From Bisporella sp. PMI_857 (lineage: Eukaryota; Ascomycota; Leotiomycetes; Helotiales; Helotiaceae): a stretch of DNA of 64,000 bases. Position numbers and translations under genes: made by a program. The notes below the pieces were generated by a model that made no database searches, was not told the DNA's origin, and saw only the letters and a list, made by a program, of their open reading frames with translations. Below are positions 24,413-36,607 of the stretch, one piece after another (position 1 is the first letter of the stretch; every line of letters starts with the position of its first letter). Location of the stretch: assembly GCA_021307315.1 (NCBI GenBank), contig JAJSPD010000029.1:434001-498000 (forward strand). Reading direction: 5' to 3'.

Positions 24413-26809
24413 GACAGTTAGCCTTTTTCCAGCCCACAATATGCTGATTAAACCAGAGCTAATTGGCGGCCCAAAAGCAGGCGAAATGTGCAGAAAAGAA
24501 GGGATATCTGATATGCACAAGGAGAAAAGTATGAGAAAGGAGGAGAGAAATCAAAATGCTCTTGTCGGTGAGGACTGCAGGAGAGGAAGCTCCGAGAAAA
24601 CGTGCTACCACACGCGCATGGGAATTGGGCATGGCGTTTGGCGGCCCTGCTTTTTAGCGAACCGGGTGCGATAACGTTTTGCAGTGAGAAAAGTGACGTA
24701 CTCAGTTAAATATCAATGCCCACCAACGATGAATCTCTTCACCAAAGTAGCTGCGGAAGTCTGCAGATATTTGATGATTGAGCTTCACCGCAATGTACAG
24801 GTCACGCTGATGTTTGGGTATTTTAGTCAGATCGGAGGAGGTTCGGGGCCATAGCGATTATTAAGGGCTCTAGTGTGTACTCTAGTCCCAGTACAGTCAA
24901 AGTCAAAAATTCCCAGTTGGGGCGCGGTGAGGGTTACGTTTATAATTGGTATTTTGACTTTTCCAAATACATTTTGTTGAGTGATCGGATATAGATCCTC
25001 AGCCAGCTCCAGAAAAAGCTGTCATGGTGTGTGTGTTCTCGCATTTCTACAGCCCGGTTAAAACCCACATTGTAGTCGTGGAGAACCCCACCTAGATAAC
25101 ACAGCAGCATTTACGAGCCAGCAATCGAGCGAGTGCGCAGATTAAGATGTAACATTCTGATTTGGCAACTTGTTGGCGTTAAAGCTCGTGGTTCGAACAA
25201 GAGAATGAGTCATTCTCGAGAACGTGTTCATTGCTCTACTTTCTGCAAGAAGCCGATTTGGAGTGCTTTGCCAACCTCGAGGATAGATGGGTGTTTGGAA
25301 CTGTACCTTCAATTTTCAAATTTTGACAAGGGCTGTAGCGTGTAGCCTAATGCTCATGCCCTTGATCACTGCGCCTTTAGCGATTTTTTGCAAGCGTTTC
25401 GTAGACATAGAACTGGCGTCGAGAGGCATCTCTGGGAAACAAGCCATGCCATTCTCGCCTACTTTGTATCTGCCGCATGGAGCATTTATCTCTATCTGAG
25501 CTGCTCATGCTGGTGGTAGAGCCTCAGTAACATAGCAATAATCAAGGTTGCTATCGTGAGAGAGTCAACTACTTCGAGTGTGTCTATAATTTGGTTAGCT
25601 CGAATCGGCCAGGCAAGGGCAATGGCAAAGTGCAAAATGGTACCGCGGGGATGGGCACAAGGTTACTTCTGCAACGGACGTGCCCTGCAAGTCGCATATT
25701 CCCCTTTTTTGACGTGGTATCGAAGCCAGTACTTAAAAGTTCCTGCATCAAAACCGGCCTGTAGACGCAACGGGATCGTCTAGACTCTGAACAGAGATGA
25801 CGAGACGACGAGACAAGATAATAGCGGAAAGGCTGCACAGGTGTCACTGCGGAATAGGCATTATTGTTTGTGCGCTTTCAGCTTATGCCTGAGTGGAAGT
25901 TGTTCACCTAATCTGTGAAGGATGAAGCTAACATGAAGACACTTTAGTTAATGTGGCAATTGGTCTTTCCATCTGCTGGCGTCGTGGCAAAAATATCACT
26001 GTATGCTATAATATAAGCCTTGTTGTGGTTGCTCTTGCTATCCGTGAGTATTCTAAAGAGTTTTATAACAGAAGCTAAATGGAAACGTGATTCAGACCAA
26101 TAAAGTATAAGATGATGGCAACCATGTCAGTAATGTGTAATATAAATAGTTGGTGAAAAGTATGATGTGTTCGTGTATTTGCCAGCCTGAGTATTTTCAA
26201 AATCCTTGAAATCAACTTGAAGCTTTTCTCGCATCTCAATAGCCGGCATCGATCTCATCGTGAGTCTTAGGGGAGGCTCAATACACTCGTCCATAGTTCG
26301 ATTCTAGTCCAGGATCTAAAACGTCAGAACAGTCCGCACAGCCGAATACCGGCTCGCGCTGCAACGAAACAAATAATAGTCTCGTGATATTTTAGCTGTG
26401 AAATACACTGCTCGAAATAGCCTCAACGTCTCCTAGCTTTGATTTAAGTCAAACGACTGCCCAAAGAGGTATAGTTTTTGTTCAATACATGCTTCTATGC
26501 CCGACTAAAGATCTTGACCAAATAGTTTTCCTCTGCCCAATCAAACCCCCGCTGGCGAGGAGGGATGAGAGCTTAGACACAGCTCTCCTTGACCGAGTTC
26601 CGGCCATGTAGGTTTCCATCTATGAGACTCTCCTAATATTAAATTAGTCACGAAGACAGATTGTATAATTTAAATTTTCTTCAATTCAAGCAGTACTATC
26701 TAAAAGCTTCTCTCATTACATTTTAAGTCAAAGAACGCCGGTCCAACAAGCCAACGAACATGCATTAATCAGAAAAACAAAAAGGTGAATCAGCTCAAGG
26801 TCGCAAACT
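24413..26809. other. 2.4-kb intergenic region
   Basis: Contains the TPS2 promoter at the left and the 3' side of the C2H2 gene at the right. Small anonymous frames only (for example 25133-25499 and 25556-25847). AT-rich towards 26.0-26.8 kb. I see no gene, RNA or repeat I can support. Confidence 0.45.
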
Positions 26810-27595
26810 TTAATGCATCGTTTTTCTGTGTCGAGTCAAGTTGTCATTTCTACTAAACCCAACCCTGGCGCGTGAACACCCAACCACAGGACACATGAAG
26901 CGCGGCACAACTGTTTGATTGGGGTGATGGACTCTGATGTGCCGTTGCATGTCGCGCCGTGTCCCTTTGGTACTGTGGCACCCCGTGACTGGGCATTGCA
27001 CGGGCCTGGTGTGGTACTTCTCGTGCCGGCTAGTAAGGTTATAAATATGGTGAAGAATGGTAAGGGAAGGAATGACGCACTTTAAGAGGTGTTTCTTGTC
27101 GAACCATTTAGCACAAAAGCTGCATTTGTAGGCCAGGCCCGTGGGGGGAGATAGACAACGATGAGGAGAGTGCTCATCTGGACTCTGATCCGAGATGGTT
27201 CCCGATGCTGTAGGCAACACGCCCCCCAAAAGGAGCAGGTCAGTTGAAGAATTATCAGAGGAAGAATAAGAATATTGAGATCCAGGAGAAGGAAAGAAAA
27301 ACTGATTCAAGCCATCAAATGGGTCGCAGTTGCTGGAGAGATCTGACGAAGTCCCTTGCGAGAGATCTGGTTGAGCTGCAGTCATTTGTAAATCTCCCGA
27401 CAAGTCCATGTCAGAACAATCCTGAGGTTGCGCGGTCCATTCGAAGAACTCATCATTGGTCCACATATCTGAAGATGTATGTTGGTTGTTGAAACCCTCA
27501 AGGTTGAGTGACAATTCATTCGGCTCAGGGTTGACACAAAAGTCGAAGTTATTTTGGTGTAGCGTGTTGGGGTCGATGTAGAATTGGTAATTCAT
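26810..27595 (-). CDS. Small C2H2 zinc-finger transcription factor
   Basis: Predicted nuclear DNA-binding regulator of unknown target. Exons 27595-27081 and 27029-26810 give 244 residues; the 51-nt intron (27080-27030, GTGCGT...ACTAG) has no in-frame stop, so an unspliced product would gain 17 residues. Splicing restores a regular first finger, YKCSFCAKWFDKKHLLNRHE with KYH, whereas retention would break it. Two further fingers follow: CPVTGC...MQRHIRVHH and CPVVGC...NLTRHRKTMH, the last ending exactly at the C terminus. The N-terminal ~150 residues are acidic and Asn/Ser/Gln-rich, like an activation region. The start codon is the first ATG. Neighbours give no functional hint. Confidence 0.83.
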   Translation of the reverse strand: MNYQFYIDPNTLHQNNFDFCVNPEPNELSLNLEGFNNQHTSSDMWTNDEFFEWTAQPQDCSDMDLSGDLQMTAAQPDLSQGTSSDLSSNCDPFDGLNQFFFPSPGSQYSYSSSDNSSTDLLLLGGVLPTASGTISDQSPDEHSPHRCLSPPTGLAYKCSFCAKWFDKKHLLKCVIPSLTILHHIYNLTSRHEKYHTRPVQCPVTGCHSTKGTRRDMQRHIRVHHPNQTVVPRFMCPVVGCSRARVGFSRNDNLTRHRKTMH

Positions 27596-28053
27596 AGTGT
27601 TGGGGAGTCCTTAGACTCAGAAGCTTTGGTATAGTTGGTCGATCGGCATGCAGTTGCAGGAAACTTAGCACGAAGGGTGTCTGGTGATTGTGTTTTGAGT
27701 GCTAAATTCAGTAGTTTAACGACAATACTGAGGTCATGCTGATGCCTTTTATGTTATGGTTAACATGATGTACGGCACTACAGAAGGTAGGATGGCCCTA
27801 TTTTTGAAGCGCCGCGCGCTCACTCGACTGCTCGATCCACGAATCGACTGAGACACTAATGTGTTGATCGGACTGCATGCTGAAGGTGTTTGTTTGAAAT
27901 CTGGTACACACGCTCCGCCCGTCAGTGGAACTCAAGATGCACGCTTAAGTTGGTTGCCTACCATAATGAATACAAATTTTAGCCAATGATTGGTAGTCCT
28001 GAGTTTTTAGTCCATCTAGAATTATCATCAACTTTTAACATTCATTGTGTGTG
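27596..28053. other. Intergenic between the C2H2 gene and the GT2 relic
   Basis: Leader and promoter of the C2H2 gene on the right of its start; no other signal. The downstream half of the GT2 relic would be expected here but no matching coding sequence is visible. Confidence 0.45.
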
Positions 28054-29251
28054 CTATAGTAGCATACCGTGACTGAGAAAAAATCTACAGGAAATCGCAT
28101 CTCTGAGAGAAAGTGTCGTAGGGAGAAAGTCATCAACGAGACATTCTTTATAGACTGGCATCTTAATTGTGATGTCATATAAAGTTTTGTCTGTCAATGG
28201 AAGTCTTCTCTTAAGACGCTCATTGGAATTTAGCATCATCTGATACCAAAGCATTGAGGGCACAACATGTTGCATAGTAGACTGAACCATAGTTAGACAA
28301 GAAATAAACGATTTGAAAGAGTAGGGTTACCCATGTTACGTTAAGTAATAGTCCGACCATAAATAGAACACCACTTTGCATTAGACCCTACGTCATGGTG
28401 AGCCAGGAATGTAGGCAGCCTAATGAAGTAGCTTACCATAGCTGCAGTGAATACTTGTCTTAGTAGAACCCGAGTGCTGTGAATTGTCGACTATTATGGT
28501 GTTAGAAAGAGATGAGATAGATTCCAATAAGGTAGCCTACCATATCCATGCAACTGTCCCATATGCAGCAAGCCTCGTTGGAGCTAGACTTCAGTAGAGA
28601 AGCCTCAATTCTAGGCATTGTGACCCAAACCGAGGATGATAATATCTTGATTGTTGCAAGGAGCAGCAATCTGACTAGTTGAACTATTGAGGCCAAGTGC
28701 CCACATGTGGCCGGAAAGAGAGATCCAAGCGGATTACGACTGTCAAGACTCTCGTGGCCGACATACAGCTGGTTGGGGCCGGTGTCGAGAGCGATACATG
28801 GGTCGATGCGTCTATCAGCCATTAACAGAGGGGGGGTTCCCTAAAAGTCTCAATCAGTGGCAATCAAACGATCGGTGTAGCGATATAACTTACCATGCCC
28901 AAGCTACCCCAATGGCTGCGACCATTACGCTATTTTGGTTTAAACGGGTTACTAAATCTAAGAGCTCAGCCTTGATATCAGTTCTAGGTCGGGAATCATA
29001 CAGTACAAATCGACGACGATGATAACTAGAAGTGCGAGCAGCGTACACAAATGGGGTATGATTCTGCACGTAGTGTCAAAAAGAGATGAAATGAGAATAT
29101 TGGGAGGAAGGCTGTGAACTGGGGATACAATCCGCTAAGTACTTGACCGCGATGGGCGGCCTCAAGCCATTTTACCAAACCATTGGTTCTGGAGTGTAGG
29201 CTAGGAAAGGCATATTAGCTTAGCCGAGAGGCCTCCCAAAAATTGAGACAT
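28054..29251 (-). pseudogene. Frameshifted, 3'-truncated family-2 glycosyltransferase relic
   Basis: Minus-strand segments in changing frames read like the N-terminal half of a fungal multi-pass GT2 protein: MSQFLGGLSAKL at 29251, WLEAAHRGQVLSGLYPQF, then after a frame change YAARTSSYHRRRFVLYDSRP and KAELLDLVTRLNQNS, then DPCIALDTGPNQLYVGHES, VTMPRIEASL, and finally QHVVPSMLWYQMMLNSNERL with TLYDITIKMPVYKE, the start of the GT2 catalytic block. Putative introns (GTAAGTTA..TTTTAG, GTAGGC.., GTAAGC..) remain between pieces. At least three indels break the frame: near TAC-CCC-ATTTGTG (about 29051-29067), near ATGGTTTGGTAAAA (about 29173), and at the C7 run near 28837-28843. The protein stops soon after SLRDAI, so the sugar-nucleotide-binding core and C-terminal membrane part are missing. 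Family assignment rests on pattern memory. Confidence 0.7.
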
Positions 29252-32237
29252 CTTGATTCTGACACCGAGGAATGAACAAGCACGATAGGAGTTGCCAAGA
29301 TTCGCGTGCATCAACAAAGGAGTTTGCTAAACCGGAATATGAAACTGCAGCCACCTCTATCATGGAAGAGAAACGCTTTTGTATAAGTAACAGTGCGTAT
29401 ATCGGCAATGACGAAAATGTCTACTTGCCAAATAAGATCAAACTCGTGGACACAACCTCATTGCTAATGGCTAAAGGGCTGTGTTCTCCTCAGCCTCGCT
29501 GAGAAGATTGCGACATATAATTTTATAGATAGAGCGGGGCCATTGCATCTAATAACATGCTTTCAAATGCTGCATTTCACTCATCTTAATAGAGTGCATT
29601 GATTAGGCAAGTATATAGTAGTGATTCAAGTGGCCGATTTCGTGACATGGAAACTAAAGCTGGTTTGTTTATCTGTCGCATTTCAGCTGAACTTCTAGCA
29701 TAATATCAATGAAAAGGGTTTGAAATAACATTGCATTCTTAGCTTAAAGATCTCAGATTTGTTAAATTAGTTCCTTGAAAGTGAATATTGCTACTGACTT
29801 GATAATACTAACACTACCGCAGGCGAAGCCAATCACGCGAGTCTCTCTAACATATCGAAACTGTTTATACTACGTTGTAATAACTGAAGCGACTTTATAA
29901 TTTTAACAACACTTTGTTAACAATTTTTTTTAGCAATTCACCAAATTTGTTTTTGGTAGTAAAGTTTTGTTTTATTACTATTTAATTACAATATACTGAC
30001 AATAAACTAGATACATTTGTAGCCGGCGCCAACCTGTATCAGCCGTAGAAGATAGAGATAGCATTGATCTCTGAGGAAAGATGTCAGAGATACCATGATT
30101 TTGGAATTGAGTAATTGATGAGAGGTGACCAAAGCTAGGGGCTCCGAAGATTTCCTTTGCCCCTAAGTCGAGAAAATTCGACACGGTTGCGATCCGAGGT
30201 ATTTGCTAGTAGACCGGCGGTCATTCTCTTGTCCCAAGCGCTTGAGGTACCGCCTCTCCCTGGATTAAGTCGAGGCGCCTGAAGGTCTGGCATAGAAGAG
30301 TTTCAACAAATCAAAGGGCTGACTAACCAGTCGATTGGGCCGACCCTTACGGTTGGTTGTGGATATTATTGAGAGACGTTTCCGGAAAAATATCTGGCCC
30401 TTTTATTACTTTTGCTATTTACAACCGAGTACTTCTTAAGGGCTAGCGCTGCTGTTCAATAACGTTATGCTCCAAATCTCGATGTATAGGCTCTGGCTTA
30501 CTACTTTTGCTCGTGATTACTGAGCGTTATTGCGGAATTTGTCGGAGCCAGTGTTTGTACTGATAGTAATTGTATTTTCCTTGTTGACGTCGCCACTTTC
30601 CCCCTGTTTATTCAACGCAAGTGAAGGCTGCCCTCGCTGATGGGCATGGTTGTTACCTGAGCCGTTAGGATATTTGTGATTGGAGGAATGATATTGCTTC
30701 AAGTCCAAATGCAGTCAAAACTGAAGGAACTTTTCGGCAAATTAGCAAGATGGCTTTGGCCAGAAGTGAACGTTCACATCTAGATCCTGTTCCGACGCAA
30801 AAATGCGGCCGGTATTTGTTCTAGGCGACATCAATATTATGCAGTCAAAGATTAAGAAAGCCCTGAATGATCTTTTGGGCCCTTGGGGAGGCAGGTATGC
30901 TCTATGGAAGGAAAAAGGGCAGTTTTGCGCAGACTATCCTAGTCTTTGCGTTATAATTGCTTTCCTAATATCCGATTATGCACTGACCAACATCGTTTCT
31001 CAAACTCCTTCGCCTCCTTATATGCATTTTTCTTTGCCGCCATGATCTCTCCGTGCCAAGCAAAACATCATGTACTGTCTAAACCTCTTTCAACCCTTTC
31101 CCATCTGACGCCTGATTCACTATCTTCAGGGGGATGCAATTCTTTCCGCATCCTGCGTACTGGCATCAATAGAACATCGTGTCTATATCCTTGAGCGTTA
31201 TATGGAGAAGCTCTCATTGTTTTATCATCCAGTAATACCAGAAACCGTATATGTGCTTGGGCTGATATGTTCGGCTGTTTTGGAGCATTTCGACAATGCC
31301 ACTAACTGTCTCTATAATTAGACTAAGATGTCTACAGGAGTATCGTTAGAGATATCCGTAATGAAAGAGTGCTGCTTAATGACTTCGTGGAGGGTGGTGC
31401 TTTCTGCAAATATGCTGCTGTGGTAGTCTGCTTTGAGGTCGAATAGCGGGAGTGACGTGGTGAATTTAAAAAGAAAGCTGTTTCGGCTTCCTTTTGATGA
31501 TGCACTATCGAAGAAGCACAGCATCTGGCAGATGTTTTATGGGATTAATGAGTACCTTGTTGCGCAACATCTTCTGCATCTTGATAGGTTCTGAGGAGAC
31601 ACATCTGGTCTTCAGTCAAGGCATATGCCACTTGCATATACATCACCAAAATGGCTCATAGAGGAAATGCGTCATATGAATGAGTTTATTCTCTATCATT
31701 GCGCCACAAGATAAATTATTTAACTAACAGCTGTCACTAACTTCAGTTACCCTCATGATAGATGTTTGATTCTTTGGATCGCATCGATTAAAGGAAATAT
31801 CAATTCTTGCCATAATCTATGTTCCTTCCGCGCAGGACGCAATTGACGGTCAAACTCCTCCGAGTTTATGGTGGAAAATACAAAGCTGCTCTAATGCGTG
31901 ATCTTTGTCTGGTCTCGCTTAGAAAAGGGGAGGTCAAGTTCTGCCAAGCCAAGAAAATGTTTTGTGGGTCCTTCAAATCGGTCACGGAGAAACATCCTCC
32001 ATGAGTCTCTCCTCACATCTCCACCACGCATGGCTTCAAAGTATTCAACCACGCTTCTTAGACGTGGAAATTTGGACTCGAAAGGCAAATTAAGTCTATA
32101 TCTACTCAGGCTGAATAGCAAGTAGCCACTCTTGCAGCATGGACTTCGTCGTCCCAGGTTTGTTCTGTCTTCCTTTGTTTTTTTTTGTTTTTTTGAAGCA
32201 TTGAGCAAGTGGCATCTTCCCCAACTCCTCCCTCATC
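29252..32237. other. 3-kb decayed AT-rich spacer
   Basis: No intact gene. Coding-like but broken segments occur on the minus strand at 29978-30320 (reads FDLLKLFYARPSGAST, then after a stop WDKRMTAGLLANTSDRN, then SPSFGHLSSITQFQNHG) and on the plus strand at 30790-31045. I cannot name their families. The last 300 bp are the leader of the esterase gene. Confidence 0.4.
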
Positions 32238-33548
32238 ATGTTTCGTGGTAGTCTCCTATTGATCTCTACGGCTTTGTCTACGGTGGTGCTAGGTGCCTTA
32301 CAGCAGCTTCAAGGACCGATCAAAAACTTTGGGCCCAATCCCACGAATGTGACCTTCTACATTTACGTTCCCGCGAAACTTCAACCCAACCCCCCGATTG
32401 TTGTCGATCCTCATTGGTGCCACGGCACTGCACAAGCTGCGTTCGCAGGATCTCAACTTGCAACTCTCGCAGACACCTATGGCTATATCGTGATATACCC
32501 GGACGCGCCACACGACGTGGACGACTGCTGGGATGTGTCGTCGAAGCAGACGCTCACGCATAATGGGGGAGGAGATTCTCTCGGGATAGTGAGCATGGTC
32601 AGATATACGCTCGCGACGTATTACGGGAATCCTAAACGTGTTTTCTCCTACGGAGTCTCGTCGGGCGCGATGATGACCAACGTCCTTCTGGGTGCCTATC
32701 CGGATGTTTTCGCAGCAGGATCAGCTTGGGCCGGTGTTGCGTTTGGCTGTTTTGCGGGCGACGGCTTTGCTGTTTGGAGCGATGCTTGTGCTACCGGCAA
32801 GATCATCAAAACCGGCGCAGAATGGAAAGCAATCGTCGAAGCTGCATACCCAGAATACAAAGGCTGGCGGCCTAAACTCCAAATCTTCCATGGCTCAGCA
32901 GATGAAGTTCTCTACGTACAAAACTTTCAGGAGGAGATCAAGGAGTGGACGGCCGTTCTTGGTCTTCCCAGCAGCCCAGTTCAGACTTTACAAAATAATC
33001 CGCAAAGTAATTGGACAACATACATCTATGGGGATGCCTTCCAAGCGACTCTTGCAGGAGGAGTGACGCACAATATCCCAGTGGATGCTAACATTGCGGT
33101 AAAGTGGTTTGACCTGACTTGCACTGGAGCGAACTGTTTTTCCCATGGCGGCCCTGGAACAACACCAGTGACTTCTCTGATCACCAGCACCGTGACTTCA
33201 GCTCCAACAAGCACTCCTTCGAGCCCCACAGGTGGTGGAACGTTGCCAAAGTACGCGCAGGTAAGCTAAATCTGCCTACGGTTTGTTATATTGCTCTCTG
33301 AGAGCTGGGACGAAGAGCCGAGGCGGAACAGCCGATTGAGAGTCGAGGTAGTTCATATGTCTGGCTATGTGTCAATCTCGGCTTTCAAAATATGCTCCCT
33401 GGCTTCGTGATCCTGCTTTTAAAAATATCTAAAACTACAATGCTAATTTGTTGATTAGTGTGGGGGATCAGGATGGGCCGGAAGCGGGACTTGCGTCGCT
33501 GGCACAACCTGCGTTTACTCTAACCAATGGTACTCACAATGTCTATGA
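32238..33548 (+). CDS. Secreted CE1 esterase (acetylxylan/feruloyl esterase type) with C-terminal CBM1
   Basis: Predicted to remove acetyl or feruloyl groups from plant xylan outside the cell. Exons 32238-33260 and 33459-33548 give 370 residues. A signal peptide (MFRGSLLLISTALSTVVLGA) leads an alpha/beta hydrolase of the PHB-depolymerase/CE1 family: VDPHWCHGTAQAAF, the nucleophile elbow YGVSSGAMMT (Ser in GVSSG), the acid in FHGSADEVLYVQNF and His in GGVTHNIPVD. A Ser/Thr/Pro linker (about residues 312-336) connects to a fungal cellulose-binding module encoded on exon 2, CGGSGWAGSGTC...YSNQWYSQCL. The 198-nt intron is long for this genome and has branch GCTAAT before GATTAG. Without splicing the protein would end VS-stop and lose the CBM1. 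The substrate cannot be decided between acetyl-xylan and feruloyl esters. Confidence 0.88.
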
Positions 33549-34234
33549 GGCGAGGTGGTCGAATTTCTGGTAATGGCCGCTTCTGGAATGCTAAAATGGG
33601 ATCAGATGTAGCATCAATTAGACAGGCGAATGCATTCTAGCCAGTGTTCTCACCATCACAATTGAAGGGATTCAATCCATTGCTCGACGCGACTATAATA
33701 TCCCGTGCCCCTCCGCTACTATCGTACCCCCTGACTATCATTGCAGGTCTTATTACCCGGCCTTGCTCCCACCTCTCAATCTGCCAGTTACCATGCTCAG
33801 AAAACGTGGAACGAACCCCCCATTTGCTAACCACCCCCAGTTTCAAAGCCTTTCCTTGAAATTGTAAAAAAAAAGAGTCACCTACCCTCCAAACCATCAC
33901 GACTAGTCCGATATGCAGAGCTATCAAAAACCCGAGAATGCCGAACAGAAATACCGAAATAATTTGCCCTGAACTGCATAACATTCGAATTCTCACCACG
34001 TACTCCGTTTAAGTACCCATCTCGCGATGCTAGAATACGCCATGCTAGCCCCTTCCCGTAGTCATGCCATCGAGCAGGTCGGCCGTTCACGCCAAGATTG
34101 CGAGTTTGATCTGAAAGTGATGAGGGGTTGTACCTCTTGTTTTTCATATATATCTATAGCTACCCTATATGCGATGCAAGCTCGTACCGATCTTGAAAAA
34201 CTTGCATTCGAGCTCTCGTGCTGGATACCAGGGG

Positions 34235-34261
34235 TTTTTTTTTTTTTTTTTTTTTTTTTTT
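34235..34261. repeat. Homopolymer T27
   Basis: Uninterrupted run of 27 T. It may be a poly(A)-derived trace or simple slippage, and its length is likely to vary between isolates. Confidence 0.95.
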
Positions 34262-36569
34262 GGCATATGACTTTGCGGATGATGTAGGGGCTCGGAATTT
34301 TTGTTCACATGCGAATTTCGCCGAAGGGTCTTTGTGTCTCTGAATGATTGCTGCGCTGAAAGATGTTTCGCGCTTGATCTCTGGGCGAGAGTGGATTGAT
34401 AACTTACCGTGTGCGGGTAGAGGTAGATCTTTATTGAATGTTGCTGTGTATGGCTCTTTGCTTTTCGGGATAAAGTTTTGTTATGGGATCTGTAATTTGC
34501 GGATCTTTGCTTTCTTTTAGAAATCGAGGTATCATGATTCCGAGCCTGGCGACGTTCTAGGGTGGCTTGAGGATGCGTTCAGACTTAATCATCGAGTCCG
34601 CGAGCGTAAGTGGTTAGTTTCTGGGGGAAAAAAGAAAAGGCAGTGAATTTGTAGATCAATGGGCATAAGCAAGTTCTGTACTACGTCATGAGCGTACTCC
34701 CCTTATAAAGGTAGGCAGGGCCCGCCCTGACTATCGAAACATGGGGATTGTTTGGCGCTGCAGACTTACTAAACTGGCTGAATCAGCTATGGATCTACTC
34801 TTAGGTGCAAGCTTTTAGACTTCTGGTGAGAGGGAACGCTCCAACTCTCTTGGCAGATTCAGCATCCAAGACAAGATACTCATAACGACATGGACGAAGT
34901 GTAAGCACATCAAGCTTTGGATGTAACTCTGCGAACTCGCCGAATGTAGGACATTCCAATGCGCTGAACTTAATTTAATGAGAATCCATGACTTGGATTT
35001 GGACGGATAACGGCCCTGTTTTAATGGCCGAGGATGATAGTTATTGAGCCAAGGAAGCAAGAAATCTAGAACGACCTACGTCAACCACCTCTTCAAGGCA
35101 CAGGACTTTGTGATACGTTGAGGAATGGAGTGATGCCAATCTTACAAATCCCTCGCTCCGAACTTGGCCGGACGAAAGATCAGATTGTACCTGATCGATC
35201 CACATTGTACCTGACTTGGGTACTCAGATTTAGGCTTTCGACTAGGAGAACCATCCAAAATCAACGCAAAATGCAAACGCAAAAGGGTAAGGTCAAAAAT
35301 CTGCACTATGCTAGAAACAACCCAAAAAATAAAAACAAATCGCCATCTCGTCCGTTCCTTTTAGCCTCAAGGTGGGGTCTCTGGGTTCTCTCTTTTTTCT
35401 TTCTTTCTTTGCCTGCCGCGCAACCAGTGTGGCACCACCAACTCACCACCTAACCCAAACCCCCCCCTTTCTGCCTCGCCCATAGGAAACACCGCTTTGG
35501 CATAGATTGGTAGCTGGAAATCTCCCTTAGCCGGTAGAATGGTGATGATTATCATAGGTTGCATAGGAGGAATTGGAGCTGGTGCCTTGCATGCGTTGCG
35601 TGACTTGCATATTTCGAGGCCATTCACCGCGTTAGCCGCCTCCTTTTCGAAAAAGATGCAGGTTCTATGGATGGATAGGATGTGGGATTGTTTTCTTTTT
35701 GGGATATGGAGGGAGGGGGGAGGATGCAGGGTCATGTGGGGGAGGAAAAATGTTGGTAAGGTTAATGCTGGGAATCTCAATCTACGTTAGTTTTACTGTA
35801 CAGTACTAGTTGAGGGTCGGAGGTAGAGAGTGTGTTAACCCCGTGGAAGGAAGGGATGAAGGTGGGAATGGGAATAGGAAAACGTCCTCGTGTTGACTGT
35901 TTTCGGATTGAAACCGGTTTGTCTGAGGCTGGGCTGGGCTTGTTGGTCAGGGGGAAAGCTTTTATTTTTTTTCTTTCATCTATCGAGCCTATACGAAGGA
36001 AGAGGTGACTCGAGGTTACAATACAGAACAATATAGTATGGTAGGGGGTGGAAAGGTAAGCTTTGGCTTCTTATCGATAAGGGAAGGAGGGGTTGAGAAT
36101 CGAATCAGGGGCCAGATTTATTTAAGGCGCAGCAGCTTGCTTACCTTATCCCTATCTTTATCGGATTGGAGAGCACAAGTAAGCAAGCGAATGAGCCTCC
36201 ATGACTTTGTACACGGTCGACCACTAACTAGCCCTTCATTATGATGCTCAACAGTGGTGGCCATTTCTAGAGGCTGGGATTTTGACAGGATGAGGATGGT
36301 AATGGTGGGATGATATGTTTTGGGCTTGGCAAGAAACGGGAAAAAGAAAAGAGGCGTTGTGTTATGGGCGGTGTGAGAAGCAGTCTAGCCTACGCCTCCC
36401 CCCTCCACCCTCCCAAAAGCTGGGTCATCCGACAAAAGCCGTCATCTTTGACCGTGAGACAGGACAGGCACCCGCCAGGTCTGAGTAATGCACAAATCTA
36501 AGGCTAACGTAGAGGCATGGATGGGCATGGCGTGGCATGGGTTCTGCCTTGCTGTGAGCGTTGAAATGG

Positions 36570-36605
<36 letters not shown>
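36570..36605. repeat. Homopolymer A36
   Basis: Uninterrupted run of 36 A within the long leader region of the C2H2 gene; the longest homopolymer in the window. Confidence 0.95.

Positions 36606-36607
<2 letters not shown>

Noticed and set aside
24300..24674. 124-codon plus-strand frame
   Set aside because: Antisense to the first exon and leader of TPS2; shadow of the real gene.
25187..25199. GGTTCGAAC, resembling a tRNA T-loop
   Set aside because: No acceptor stem, D-arm or anticodon arm can be folded around it.
33637..33999. Minus-strand frame with one membrane-like segment
   Set aside because: Opens with GTG; the first Met leaves little before the hydrophobic stretch; overlaps the 3' flank of the esterase gene; no family.
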